Source of the DNA: CAWJAP01 sp963834365
Lineage (GTDB): Bacteria; Acidobacteriota; Vicinamibacteria; Vicinamibacterales; Vicinamibacteraceae
Length of the DNA stretch: 64,000 nt
NCBI GenBank assembly: GCA_963834365.1
Contig: CAWIBS010000043.1
Coordinates: forward strand, 62,001-126,000
Direction: 5' to 3'
Position numbers and translations under genes: made by a program. The notes under the pieces are model-generated. The model was given only the letters and a program-made list of their open reading frames with translations, searched no databases and was not told where the DNA came from. Shown in pieces: positions 55,591-64,000 of this stretch; the stretch's first letter is position 1, and every line of letters starts with the position of its first letter.

Positions 55591-56256
55591 GCCGCGGACG
55601 CGTCCCCGGCAGCAGCCGACCACGGTCCCATACTGACGCTCCCGCCGCTCTACGCGATCGTCGATGAAGAGGCTGCCCTCCTGGCGGGGCACTCGGTGCC
55701 CGCGTTCGGAAAGGCGCTGCTCGCTGGCGGCGCACGACTCATCCAGCTGCGCGCCAAGCTCGCCCCGAGTGCACGGCTGCTGGACTACTGCCTCGCCCTC
55801 GCCGAGGCGGCCCACGGATCCGGGACCGTGATCGTCGTCAACGATCGCTTCGACGTGGCGCTCGCCGCCAACCTGCGAGCCGTGCACGTGGGCCAGGACG
55901 ACCTGCCGCCAGCGCTGGTGCGGCGGTTCCTCGGACCTGAGGGCGTCGTCGGCGTCTCGACGCATACGCGGGCGCAGGTCGACGCGGCTTTGTACGACCC
56001 GGTGGATTACATTGCGGTCGGTCCGGTGTACGGCACCGTCACGAAGGACACGGGCTATGAGCCGGTCGGGCTCGAGCTCGTCGCCTATGCCGCGTCCAGG
56101 GCGACGGTGCCGATCGTTGCGATCGGGGGCATCACACTCGACACGGCGCGCGCGGTGCTCGACGCAGGCGCGGCGTCGGTCGCGGTGATCGGCGACTTGT
56201 TGACCGGCGGCACTCCTTCGGCGCGGGTGGCCCGGTATCTGTCGGCCCTGCGATGA
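55587..56256 (+). CDS. thiE: Thiamine-phosphate synthase; frame broken near its start
   Basis: ThiE joins the pyrimidine and thiazole parts of thiamine. The protein has [95 protein letters not shown] and [25 protein letters not shown]. The family N-terminus lies upstream of the first usable GTG (55696) and has no start in its own frame. Assuming an extra c near 55628, the GTG at 55587, overlapping the accC stop, gives 222 residues. A diverged paralog is at 17.5 kb. Confidence 0.87.
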
Positions 56257-56381
56257 GCCACAGGCGCCGTGGCGGCGCGCGACGGCAACCGAATTGATCG
56301 CGGCAGGCCGGCATCTCCGACATCAGCTGGCAGCGCCGATCAATCGCCGGTCGCGTGCCGGGCGTGGCCGGAGGCCTCCGC

Positions 56382-56387
56382 TATAAT
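56382..56387 (+). promoter_or_regulatory. -10 box TATAAT upstream of the APC permease
   Basis: A perfect TATAAT predicts a start near 56394, with a leader of about 75 bases carrying GGGGAGG before the ATG. The -35 is not clear. The rest of the 212-bp gap 56257-56468 shows no gene. Confidence 0.55.
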
Positions 56388-56468
56388 GCCGCGACTCGCG
56401 CATGACGCCTGCGTTCGCCGCGGGCCGTGGCACCGCCGAGGCCGGACTGCGAGGGGAGGACCGACTAG

Positions 56469-57963
56469 ATGTCGATTTTCGCGACGAAGTCCATCGACCA
56501 CCTGAGAGCGGAGGCGAGTGCCACCGGCGACGCACAGCCTCAAGCGCGTGCTCGGCCCCATCGACCTGGTCACGCTCGGGATCGGCGCCATCATCGGCAC
56601 CGGCATCTTCGTGCTCACCGGCCAGGCCGCCGCGGCGCACGCCGGACCGGCCATCGTCCTCTCGATGGTGCTCGCCGGCTTCGCGAGCGCGCTCGCCGGC
56701 CTCTGCTACGCGGAGTTCGCGTCCACGGTGCCGATTGCCGGCTCCGCGTACACCTACGGGTACGCGACGCTCGGCGAGTTCGTCGCCTGGATCATCGGCT
56801 GGGATCTGATCCTCGAGTACGCCCTCGGCGCCGCCACCGTCGCGGTCGGCTGGTCGGGCTACGTCGTCAGCTTCCTCCACGACGTCGGCATCCAGTTCCC
56901 GGCGCAGTTCAGCGCGGCGCCCGGGACGCTCGTGAAACTGGCCGACGGCAGCGCCGTGACCGCGGTGTTCAACCTCCCGGCCGTCATCATCACCGTGCTC
57001 GTGACCGCGCTCCTCGTGGTCGGCATCCAGGAGTCGGCGCGCGTCAATGCCGTCATCGTCATCGTCAAGGTGGCGGTCGTGCTGCTGGTGATCGTGCGCG
57101 GGCGCGTTCGTTCGTCAACCGCGCCAACTGGACGCCGTTCATCCCGCCGAACACCGGCGAGTTCGGCGCAGTACGGGTGGAGCGGCATCCTCCGCGGCGC
57201 CGGCGTCATCTTCTTCGCCTACATCGGCTTCGACGCGGTGTCGACGGCCGCGCAGGAAGCGCGGAACCCGCAGAAGGACATGCCGATCGGCATCCTGGGG
57301 TCGCTCGTCGTCTGCACCATCCTGTACGTGCTGGTCTCCGGCGTCATGGTCGGCCTGGTGCCGTACACGCAGCTCGGCGTGCCGGCGCCGATGGCGGTGG
57401 CGATCGACGCCGCGAAGGCGCAGGCCGTGGGCTCGGCGCTGGTACGGCTTGTTGAACGTCATGCCGTACATCGTGAAGCTCGGGGCCATCGCCGGCCTGA
57501 GCTCGGTCATGGTCGTGATGATGCTCGGCCAGCCGCGCATCTTCTATGCGATGGCGAAGGACGGGCTGCTGCCGGCATGGGCGAAGCAGATCCACCCGCA
57601 ATTCCGCACGCCGCACATCACCACCATCATCACCGGCGTCGTCGTGGCGATTGCCGCCGGGCTTCACGCCGATCAACATCCTCGGCGAGCTCGTGAGCAT
57701 CGGCACGCTGCATGGCGTTCGTCATCGTCTCGCTCGGCATCCTGGCGCTGCGAATGCAAGCCGGCCCGAACTGGATCGGCCGTTTCGCGTGCCGGCGGTC
57801 TGGGTGGTGGCGCCGCTCTCGGCGCTGGTCTCGCTCGGCGCTGATGGCCGGCCTGCCGATGGAGACGTGGCGGCGGCTGGTCATCTGGATGGTGATCGGG
57901 GTGGTGCTGTACTTCGCCTACGGCTACCGCCACAGCAACCTGAGCAACCCGCAGCGGGCGTGA
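56469..57963 (+). CDS. APC-family amino acid permease; frame broken by about ten extra bases
   Basis: The start is MSIFATKSIDHLRAEA, then in the next frame HSLKRVLGPIDLVTLGIGAIIGTGIF, the APC helix-1 signature, and VPIAGSAYTYGYATLGEFVAWIIGWDLILEY. Later pieces in other frames are RANWTPFIPPNTGEFG, YGWSGILRGAGVIFFAYIGF, LLNVMPYIVKLGAIAGL, GLPMETWRRLVIWMVIG and YGYRHSNLSNPQRA. Deleting single bases near 56530, 57096, 57110, 57167, 57432, 57663, 57713, 57751-57755 (two) and 57834 gives 494 residues, the normal length. It is a cationic or broad amino acid permease with about twelve to fourteen helices. True pseudogenization cannot be excluded but the uniform error pattern argues against it. Confidence 0.82.
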
Positions 57964-58028
57964 CCGGACGCGGCCGGGCGCCCGTCGGTCCGCGAGGCAG
58001 CGTCGGCAAGACAGGGGAGGACATCCGC

Positions 58029-59102
58029 GTGTCGCCCGAGCGGTGGTTTGCGCGCGGGGAACGATCGGTCCCGCGAAAGGTGCGCGCCTCGTGGTGGCTC
58101 GGACCTTCCGGCATCGCGATCGAGCTGATCGTCGGGATCTTCGTCGTCGGTACGCTCGGGTACTGGCTCATCGAAGGCTGGCCTCTCTGGGACAGCCTGC
58201 TACATGACCGCGATCACGGTCACGACCGTGGGCTACAAGGAAGTCCACGACATGACCTGGGCAGGTGAGGCGTTCACGATCCTGCTGCTGCTCGGTGGCG
58301 TCGGCACCTTCTTCTACGTTCTGTACGCTCGCAGTCGCCGGCCTGGTGCATGGCGGTCTGGCCTCGCGCTGGGAGGCGCAACGGCGGTCCCGCATGATCG
58401 ACGATCTCGCGCATCACTACATCGTCTGCGGATTCGGCCGCATGGGCCGCATCATCGTCGACGAGTTCCGCAAGCATCGCGTCGCCTACGTCGTCGATCG
58501 ACCGCGACCCCGAGCTCGTGCGTGCAGGTCATCGAGGCGGGGGGACTCGCCGTCGAAGCGGATGCCAGCACCGAGGAGGTGCTGCTCCACGTCGGCCTCC
58601 AGCGTGCGAAGGCGCTGATCGCCGCCGCCGGCACCGACGCCGAGAACGTCTACATCATCCTGACGGCGCGCCTGCTGCGGCCCGACCTCTACATCATCGG
58701 ACGAGCCGAGACCGAAGACGCCGTGCGCAAGCTGAAGCGAGCCGGCGCCGACCGCGTGCTGTCGCCGTACCAGGTCGGTGCCCAGCAGATCGCGCAGGCC
58801 GCACTGCGCCCGGCCGTGCTCGATTTCGTCCAGCTCGCGACCAGCGGCGACGGCCCGGAGCTCGGGATCGAGCAGGTCATGCTCACCGATCGGCATCGCC
58901 GCTGTGCGGGCAGTCGATCCTGACCGCGAACCTGCGGCAACGCTTCGGCGTGGTCGTGGTCGGCATCAAGCGGGCCACCGGCCGCATGGAATTCAACCCG
59001 GCCCCCGAGGCCGTCATGGCCGCGAGCGACTGCCTCGTGGTCATGGGCAACCTGGAGTCGCTCAATCGCCTCGAAGCCATCGCCCAGGGCGCGACCGCGT
59101 AG
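58029..59102 (+). CDS. Two-helix potassium channel with RCK (TrkA-N/TrkA-C) domain; frame broken by about six extra bases
   Basis: The GTG start has GGGGAGGA upstream. The first part has helix 1 (IAIELIVGIFVVGTLGYWLI), the pore ITVTTVGYKEVHD and helix 2 (FTILLLLGGVGTFFYVLY). Then come HHYIVCGFGRMGRIIVDEF (Rossmann NAD/ligand site), VIEAGGLAVEADASTEEVLL, IIGRAETEDAVRKLKRAGADRVLSPYQ and a C-terminal RCK lobe (ILTANLRQRFGVVVVGIKR). Single-base deletions near 58195, 58321, 58506, 58521, 58881 and 58908 give 355 residues. The selectivity filter reads VGYKE, with Lys where Gly is usual. Confidence 0.82.
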
Positions 59103-59125
59103 GTGATCCGGGAGTAGCCATCCGC

Positions 59126-60058
59126 ATGCCGACAGCTCGCGTGCTCGATGGAAACGCCGCCGCCCGGGAGATTCGCGCCGAGCTCGCCTCACGGATTGCG
59201 GCGGTGAGAGCCGCGGCCAATCGTCCTCCCGGCCTCGGCATCGTGCTGGTGGGAAACGACGCCGCGTCAGAAGTCTACGTCAGGCACAAGGTCAAGGACG
59301 GCACCGAGTCGGGCCTGTTCGTGGATCTCGTCCGCCTGCCCGCCACCGCGTCGCTCGACGAGACGCTCGATGTGGTCCGTCGCCTCAACGAGAGCTCGGT
59401 CCACGACGGCATCATCGTCCAGTCGCCCCTCCCGGCAGCCATGGGGAGTGCGGCCGAGATGACGGTCTTCGAGACGATCGCCGTCGACAAGGACGTGGAC
59501 GGCTTCGCTCCCGCGACCGTCGGCCGGCTGGTGCAGAACCGCGCCGTGCTCCGATCCTGCACGCCGGCCGGCGTGATGGAGCTGCTCGACCGCTCGGGGA
59601 TCGAAATCGCCGGCAGGCGCGCCGTCGTGATCGGCCGCAGCGACATCGTCGGCAAGCCCATGTCGCTGATGCTGCTGCACCGGCACGCCACCGTGACGAT
59701 CTGCCACTCGCGCACGATCGCGCTGCCCGAGGTGGCGGCGACGGCAGACATCCTCGTGGTGGCGATTGGCCGCGCCGGTCTCGTCACGCCCGCTTACGTC
59801 AAGCCCGGCGCCACGGTCATCGACGTCGGCATGAACCGCGTCGACGACCCGGACCTCGTCGCCCGCTGGTTTCCCGAGGGCTCGTCGCGGCGGCTGGAAT
59901 TCGAGCGGAAGGGCTCGCTGCTCGTCGGCGACGTCGAGCCCGCGGTGGCCGGGGTCGCGGGGGCGCTGACGCCGGTGCCTGGCGGAGTGGGGCCGCTCAC
60001 GCGTGCCATGTTGATGAAGAACACGGTTATCGCGGCGGAGCAGCGGTTCGGGCTGTGA
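59126..60058 (+). CDS. folD: Methylenetetrahydrofolate dehydrogenase / methenyl-cyclohydrolase
   Basis: FolD interconverts one-carbon folates. The 310-residue protein has the catalytic YVRHKVKDG motif, IIVQSPLPAAM, KDVDGFAPATVGRL, VIGRSDIVGKPMSLMLLHR, ATVTICHSRT, DVGMNRV and PVPGGVGPLTRAMLM. QSPLP replaces the more common QLPLP. The ATG at 59126 gives the family start. It is 23 bp after the channel gene. Confidence 0.95.
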   Translation: MPTARVLDGNAAAREIRAELASRIAAVRAAANRPPGLGIVLVGNDAASEVYVRHKVKDGTESGLFVDLVRLPATASLDETLDVVRRLNESSVHDGIIVQSPLPAAMGSAAEMTVFETIAVDKDVDGFAPATVGRLVQNRAVLRSCTPAGVMELLDRSGIEIAGRRAVVIGRSDIVGKPMSLMLLHRHATVTICHSRTIALPEVAATADILVVAIGRAGLVTPAYVKPGATVIDVGMNRVDDPDLVARWFPEGSSRRLEFERKGSLLVGDVEPAVAGVAGALTPVPGGVGPLTRAMLMKNTVIAAEQRFGL

Positions 60059-60169
60059 AGTTACGCGCCGCGTAACGCCTTTCGCGCCTCGTCGTGGCCG
60101 CAGGTCTCCTGGAGGCAATCGCCGCCCCTGCCGCTGGCCCGCATCCTGCAACGCCGAGTCAGTTCGGCG

Positions 60170-60610
60170 TCACGGCACGTCCACGACGATGATGGTGCCG
60201 CGCATCGATTGATCGTTGGTATTCAGGTGATCGTGGTAGCCGCAGCTGCGGACGATGGTCAGTGGCGCGGTTTCGCGGCGTTGTCCGGCAAGGATGAAGC
60301 CCGCGGTGTTGATGGCCGGACAGTCGGTGCCGGCGTGGTCCGGATCCGAGAACACGTCGTGACCGCGCACATCGTCGTTGGCGAAGGTGACGATGCCGCC
60401 TTTCGCAATCGTGACTTCCTTGGGCGTCACGCCGGTCGGCGTGATCGTGATCTGCGCCGTGGTCGGCGGCGGCGGGGGAGCCGCCGGTGCGGGAGGCATG
60501 GTCACGACGGGAGGCGTCGAGGATGATGGCTGACTCGGGGTGTCGTATCCGCCACCGCAGGCTGCGGCGACGGCCAGAACGAGGATGATGGCAGCGTTCA
60601 GTCGAGCCAT
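60170..60610 (-). CDS. Cupredoxin-domain lipoprotein
   Basis: The 146-residue product has a lipoprotein signal (AAIILVLAVAAACGGG), a proline/threonine linker and a cupredoxin-like domain with a probable type I copper site: His in VRGHDVFSD, then Cys and His in RSCGYHDHLN and Met in QSMRGTI. Such proteins carry electrons or copper in the periplasm. It is divergent from an outer-membrane protein gene, 59 bp away. Confidence 0.8.
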   Translation of the reverse strand: MARLNAAIILVLAVAAACGGGYDTPSQPSSSTPPVVTMPPAPAAPPPPPTTAQITITPTGVTPKEVTIAKGGIVTFANDDVRGHDVFSDPDHAGTDCPAINTAGFILAGQRRETAPLTIVRSCGYHDHLNTNDQSMRGTIIVVDVP

Positions 60611-60669
60611 GCGCGCTGTTGTACCTACGAGCCTGCGTCCGTGACACATGGGGGTTGTCAGCAACCACT

Positions 60670-61908
60670 GTGCCACACCTGCTTTACGCGTGCGCGTGTC
60701 TGTTGGCAACAGCCACGCTGACGTTCGCGCAGACACCGGAGCAGCCTGCGCCGCACTCGGGGCATGAAGGCGCGGCCCCGGCCCCGGCGACCGCCGACGC
60801 GCAGAGCCAGTTCCCGCAGATCGACCAGTGGCGCGTGCGGTTCGATGCGAACGTGTTTGCCGGGTTCAACTATCAGCGCCGGGAGTTCCGCGATTTTCAC
60901 GAAGTCGAGTCGCAGAACTGGCTGATGGCGTCGCTTGGCCGAAGCTGGGGTGCGAGCTCGCTCACGCTGGTCTCGATGTTCTCGCTCGAGCCCTTCACCA
61001 TCCAGGACCTCGGATCGCCGCAGGTCTTCCAGACGGGTGAGACGTTCGAGGGTGCGCCGCTCATCGACTATCAGCACCCGCACGACCTGATCATGGCCCT
61101 CGGTGGCCGGTTCGAGCGCCGCGTCGGTCCGCTGCGCACACGCGTGGATGCCGGCCTGGTTGGCCCCCCCGCGCTCGGGCCTCCTCCCTTCATGCACCGG
61201 CCTTCTGCGGCGGACAACCCGCAGGTGCCGCTGTCGCACCACAACCTCGATTCCACGCACATCTCGAGTGGCGTCCTGACCGGGGGAGTCAGCTATGGAA
61301 GCGTCGGGCTCGAGGGTTCGTGGTTTCATGGCCGGGAGCCCGACGAGAACCGGCTCGATCTGGACCTCGGCCCGCTGGACTCCTGGTCCCTGCGCGCGTC
61401 CTGGACCTCGGGACCCTGGCAGGCGCAGGTCTCGGGAGCGCAACTCGAGCAGCCCGAGTGGATTCACCCCTATGACGAGTCGCGCCTCACGGCGTCGGTC
61501 GGCTACACGGGCCGCTGGGGCTCGCGGCCCCTGGCGGCGCTGCTGGCCTGGGGCCAGAAGCGTGAACCCTTCGGGATCTTCGACGCCTACCTGCTCGAAG
61601 GGCATCTGCTCCTTCGCGGGAAGCACGCCCTGGTCGCGCGCGCGGAGCTGACGACCAAGAGCATCCTCGGCGGCGGGATACACCCGCCGGGATTCCAGCA
61701 CTACCACCCGCATTCGCGGATTGGCGCGCTGACGGCCGGCTACGTGCGCGACCTGGTCGCCGCCAGCTACGGGCGGTTCGGCGTCGGCGCAGACCTCACG
61801 GTCTATCGCGTGCCGCGGAACCTGACCGAGAACTACGGGCGGCCACTGTCGTTTCACGTGTTCGTCCGTTACGCCACCCCTGACGCGTCAGAACATGCCC
61901 ATCACTGA
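60670..61908 (+). CDS. Predicted outer-membrane protein, conserved His-rich family
   Basis: The 412-residue product has a signal peptide (LLYACACLLATATLTFAQ) and a beta-rich body with alternating strands. Distinct motifs are YQHPHDLIMALGGRF, FMHRPSAADNPQVPLSHHN, STHISSGVLTGG and GREPDENRLDL, and a C-terminal FVRYATPDA. I recall similar proteins beside copper or metal-resistance genes, which fits the divergent cupredoxin, but I cannot name the family. The N-terminus (HSGHEG) and C-terminus (EHAHH) are also histidine rich. Start GTG 60670; TTG 60619 is possible. Confidence 0.72.
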   Translation: MPHLLYACACLLATATLTFAQTPEQPAPHSGHEGAAPAPATADAQSQFPQIDQWRVRFDANVFAGFNYQRREFRDFHEVESQNWLMASLGRSWGASSLTLVSMFSLEPFTIQDLGSPQVFQTGETFEGAPLIDYQHPHDLIMALGGRFERRVGPLRTRVDAGLVGPPALGPPPFMHRPSAADNPQVPLSHHNLDSTHISSGVLTGGVSYGSVGLEGSWFHGREPDENRLDLDLGPLDSWSLRASWTSGPWQAQVSGAQLEQPEWIHPYDESRLTASVGYTGRWGSRPLAALLAWGQKREPFGIFDAYLLEGHLLLRGKHALVARAELTTKSILGGGIHPPGFQHYHPHSRIGALTAGYVRDLVAASYGRFGVGADLTVYRVPRNLTENYGRPLSFHVFVRYATPDASEHAHH

Positions 61909-61941
61909 TGCGGGGCACCGCGTCGCGGTCGCTCGAGGGAC

Positions 61942-62556
61942 TCACTCCGAGCGAATCGCCGCCAGCACCCCGTCCACCGCGCGATCGGTGTCGGCGAACG
62001 AGCCGCTCGTGTCGATGACGTAGTGGGCGCGCCGCACCTTCTCCGGCAGCGGCCACTGCGCCGCGATGCGCGCGCGCGCCTCGGCGTCGGTGAGGCCGTC
62101 TCGCGCCATCAGGCGGGCGACCTGGACACTCGCCGGACAGGTGGTGACGATGACCGTGTCGAAGTCGCGGTCACGGCCCGTTTCGTACAGGAGCGGAACG
62201 TCCGCGACGGCGAGGGTCGCCTCGCCCTGAGCGGCCAGGCGCTCGTACCACGCGTCGGTCGCGCTTCGCACGACGGGGTGGACAATGGCTTCGAGATCCC
62301 GGCGCGCCGTCTCGTCGTCGAAGACCAGGCGAGCCATGGCCCGGCGGTCGAGCGCGCCGTCCGGCGTGAGCATTTCCGGGCCGAAACGCTGGACGAGAGC
62401 CGCGAGACCCGGTGAGCCGGCGTGGACCGCCTCGCGCGCCAGGACGTCCGAGTCGATCGTCGGCACACCCGCGGCCTCGAGACGCCGGCGCACGTAGCTC
62501 TTGCCAGTGGCGATTCCGCCGGTGAGCGCCACGCGACGCACGCCCCGCTGTTTCAT
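61942..62556 (-). CDS. coaE: Dephospho-CoA kinase
   Basis: CoaE adds the 3'-phosphate that completes coenzyme A. The 204-residue protein has the P-loop VALTGGIATGKSYVRRRLEA, DSDVLAREAV, HPVVRSATDAWYE, VADVPLLYETG and VIVTTCPASVQVARLMARDGL. The ATG at 62556 is the family start; the longer frame reads a degenerate repeat tract. Confidence 0.94.
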   Translation of the reverse strand: MKQRGVRRVALTGGIATGKSYVRRRLEAAGVPTIDSDVLAREAVHAGSPGLAALVQRFGPEMLTPDGALDRRAMARLVFDDETARRDLEAIVHPVVRSATDAWYERLAAQGEATLAVADVPLLYETGRDRDFDTVIVTTCPASVQVARLMARDGLTDAEARARIAAQWPLPEKVRRAHYVIDTSGSFADTDRAVDGVLAAIRSE

Positions 62557-62569
62557 CGTCCCTGCCGCC

Positions 62570-62648
62570 CTACCCCCAGTCGCCGAGTCGCCCAGTCGCC
62601 CAGTCGCCCCAGCCGTTCCAGCCGCTCCAGTCGTTCCAGCCGCTCCAG
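62570..62648. repeat. Degenerate tandem tract (CAGTCGCC / CCAGCCGCT words)
   Basis: The gap between lapB and coaE (both minus) consists of agtcgcccagtcgccc followed by ccagccgttccagccgctcc and similar words. It is the longest of the tandem tracts in the window. Confidence 0.7.
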
Positions 62649-63869
62649 CTAACCTTCTGCCCGCTCGCCGTCCTGCGTGCCCGCCAGTCGCTCTTCGACG
62701 AACGTGTTCCACTCGTGGCAATGCGGACACTGCCACAGGAGCTCGTTGCTGCGATACCGGCAGCGGATGCAGATGTGCGGATCACGATAGAACACGGCTT
62801 CGCGGCTGACGGCCATGTACCGGTCCACGTCGGACCTCGGCACACCGAGTTGCACCAGCGTCTCCCAGATCGCCTGGTGCAGGATGACGGCATGCGGGTT
62901 GTGGGCGAGCGACTCGAGCAGCAGGGCGAGGCCGCCGGCCGCGTCACCGCGGTGGCGCCGGTGCTGCGCGAGCGCGAGGCCCGCCCGCCAGTCGTGCGGG
63001 CTGGCGGCCATGAGCCGGCGGCAGATCTCCTCGAAACGATCGGGCGTGCCGAGCAGCGCATACGCGCGCTCGAGCCGATCGAGCACCAGGTACGCCCGTT
63101 CGGGGAGCCGCGCCGCCAGCTGTTCCCAGATCTCCGCCGCCCGTGCGGCCTCACCGGCCGCCAGCTTGAGGTCTCCGAGGTTCACGTAGGCGGGCGGGAC
63201 GTGCGGATCGATGTCGATGGCCGTCGTGAATCGCTGCTGCGCGGCGGCCAGATCGCCACGATCGCGCGCCTGCACTCCAAGCTCGTTCTCGAGAAACGCG
63301 CGGACGGCTTCGTGGCGTGCCTGCAGGCTCGGGCGGACCACCTGCGTCAGGCGTAGCCGGACCGCCGCGGCCTCCTGCCACTGGTGCTGATCCTCGTAGA
63401 GCTTCTCGAGCTGGAGGAGGGCATGCTCGTTTCTCGGATCGAGCCGCAGCACCTCGTTGAACGCCTCGATGGCTCGATCGACGAAGCCGCCGCGGCGGTA
63501 ATCGAGACCGAGGCAGAGCAGGATGTAGGTGTGCTCGAGACGCCCCAGCCTCGGCCGCTGGAGGAGCTGCTGGTGCAACTGGACCGCGCGGCTGACCTGT
63601 CCCTTCTCGCGGTACAGGTTCCCCAGGATCATGTGGATCTCGAGGGCCTCGGGCGCCAGCCTTGCGGCCTGGCTCAGCTCTTCGATCGCCAGATCGAGCT
63701 GGTTGGCGACCAGGAAATTCAGGCCCTGCATGTAGTGCGGCGACTCGCGGGCCTTGCGCCGATCGATCCAGCGGCCTTCCTGCAGCTTGTAGCGCTCCCA
63801 GGCCTTGCCGACAGCGAGACCGACGAGGAGCGCGATCAGCGCCGCGAGCAGCAGCGCGTAGCCAGCCAT
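62649..63869 (-). CDS. lapB: LPS assembly protein LapB (YciM)
   Basis: LapB regulates LpxC degradation and lipopolysaccharide synthesis. It has an N-terminal membrane anchor (YALLLAALIALLVGLAVGKA), about nine TPR-like units (RKARESPHYMQGLNFLVANQ; EIHMILGNLYREKGQVSRAV; GRLEHTYILLCLGLDYRRGG) and a C-terminal rubredoxin-type metal site CIRCRYRSNELLWQCPHCHEW. The ATG at 63869 is preferred; the frame is open upstream only because of the apparent kdsC junction error. Length 406 residues. Confidence 0.92.
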   Translation of the reverse strand: MAGYALLLAALIALLVGLAVGKAWERYKLQEGRWIDRRKARESPHYMQGLNFLVANQLDLAIEELSQAARLAPEALEIHMILGNLYREKGQVSRAVQLHQQLLQRPRLGRLEHTYILLCLGLDYRRGGFVDRAIEAFNEVLRLDPRNEHALLQLEKLYEDQHQWQEAAAVRLRLTQVVRPSLQARHEAVRAFLENELGVQARDRGDLAAAQQRFTTAIDIDPHVPPAYVNLGDLKLAAGEAARAAEIWEQLAARLPERAYLVLDRLERAYALLGTPDRFEEICRRLMAASPHDWRAGLALAQHRRHRGDAAGGLALLLESLAHNPHAVILHQAIWETLVQLGVPRSDVDRYMAVSREAVFYRDPHICIRCRYRSNELLWQCPHCHEWNTFVEERLAGTQDGERAEG

Positions 63870-64000
63870 CAGCCGCGCGCTCCCCGCGGCATACCGCGAC
63901 AGGATGGCGTCCCACCGGCACTGCGCGCGCAGCACGGCTTCGATCAGATCGCGAACCGCGCCCTTGCCGCCGCGGCGTGCGCTGACCCATTGGACACGCG
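63869..64000 (-). CDS. kdsC: 3-deoxy-D-manno-octulosonate 8-phosphate phosphatase, C-terminal fragment
   Basis: Only the end of the gene is inside the window. The residues VQWVSARRGGKGAVRDLIEAVL are the typical KdsC C-terminus (family pattern RxxGGxGAVRE). The frame continues into lapB without a stop, but one extra base between 63872 and 64000 would bring a TGA overlapping the lapB ATG (TGATG), the usual arrangement. KdsC supplies Kdo for lipopolysaccharide, which fits the LapB neighbour. Confidence 0.75.

Noticed and set aside
56469..59102. APC permease and K+ channel as decayed pseudogenes
   Set aside because: All breaks are single extra bases, conserved motifs are intact in every fragment, and the same error type affects essential genes elsewhere. 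Sequence error is the simpler explanation, though decay is not formally excluded.

Overview
This is a GC-rich bacterial chromosome segment. The organism is a diderm: it carries LolA, LapB, the tail of KdsC, a type IV pilus secretin, a second lipoprotein secretin and an outer-membrane barrel. Gene orders, the TPR-lipoprotein secretin, the interspersed CTTCAG-core palindromes and the codon use resemble Acidobacteriota of the Vicinamibacteria type. That placement is inference, because no rRNA is present. I see no phage, integrase, IS element or CRISPR array; this is mostly core genome.

Layout. 0-8.6 kb: tail of an NtrC-type sigma-54 activator, ftcD, two envelope-associated unknowns (TPR-like; zinc ribbon plus RDD), then the coupled run pgpA-cinA-plsY-gpsA and a Tat-exported enolase-superfamily protein. 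8.6-12.5 kb: ftsY-ribD-ribE-ribBA. 12.5-19.2 kb: ffh-rpsP-khpA-rimM-trmD-rplS-rnhB, a ThiE/TenI-like gene and a RodZ-like gene. 19.3-21.3 kb (minus): a small unknown and polX. 21.4-30.1 kb: an MFS transporter and a peptidoglycan cluster, nagZ-ldcA-mpl-pxpB-pxpC-murB-murA. 30.1-36.5 kb (minus): a lipoprotein/TPR secretin, lolA, a second polX-like gene, fmdB-type zinc ribbon, an ACT protein, a methyltransferase and a small zinc ribbon. 36.6 kb: tRNA-Ala(CGC). 36.8 kb: pfkA. 37.9-44.3 kb (minus): rplM-rpsI-rpsB-tsf-pyrH-frr-thrC-asparaginase. 45.0-52.3 kb: pilMNOPQ with a sigma-54-type promoter, then two lipoproteins and a TPR protein. 52.5-60.1 kb: an M24 peptidase, accB, accC, thiE, an APC permease, a K+ channel and folD. 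60.1-64.0 kb: a divergent cupredoxin / outer-membrane-protein pair, then coaE, lapB and the end of kdsC on the minus strand.

A caveat governs the whole window. About 31 reading-frame breaks occur in otherwise intact, mostly essential genes (rpsB, murA, murB, ribBA, mpl, accB and others). Every one I could resolve is repaired by deleting one base, never by adding one, and the repaired genes come out as whole codons of family-typical length. I treat these as insertion errors in the sequence, not as pseudogenes. Sixteen of them fall in 56.5-58.9 kb. Two apparent gene fusions (accB-accC and kdsC-lapB) are products of this.

The most interesting biology is a second PolX protein whose polymerase carboxylates are largely lost while its PHP nuclease site is intact, a secretin that appears to carry its own TPR lipoprotein pilotin, a MurA with Asp at the catalytic Cys position, pxpBC embedded in a muropeptide-recycling cluster, a probable sigma-54 promoter for the pilus operon, several probable leaderless promoters, and two kinds of intergenic repeat (dispersed palindromes and degenerate word-like tandem tracts) that reach into the 3' ends of genes.
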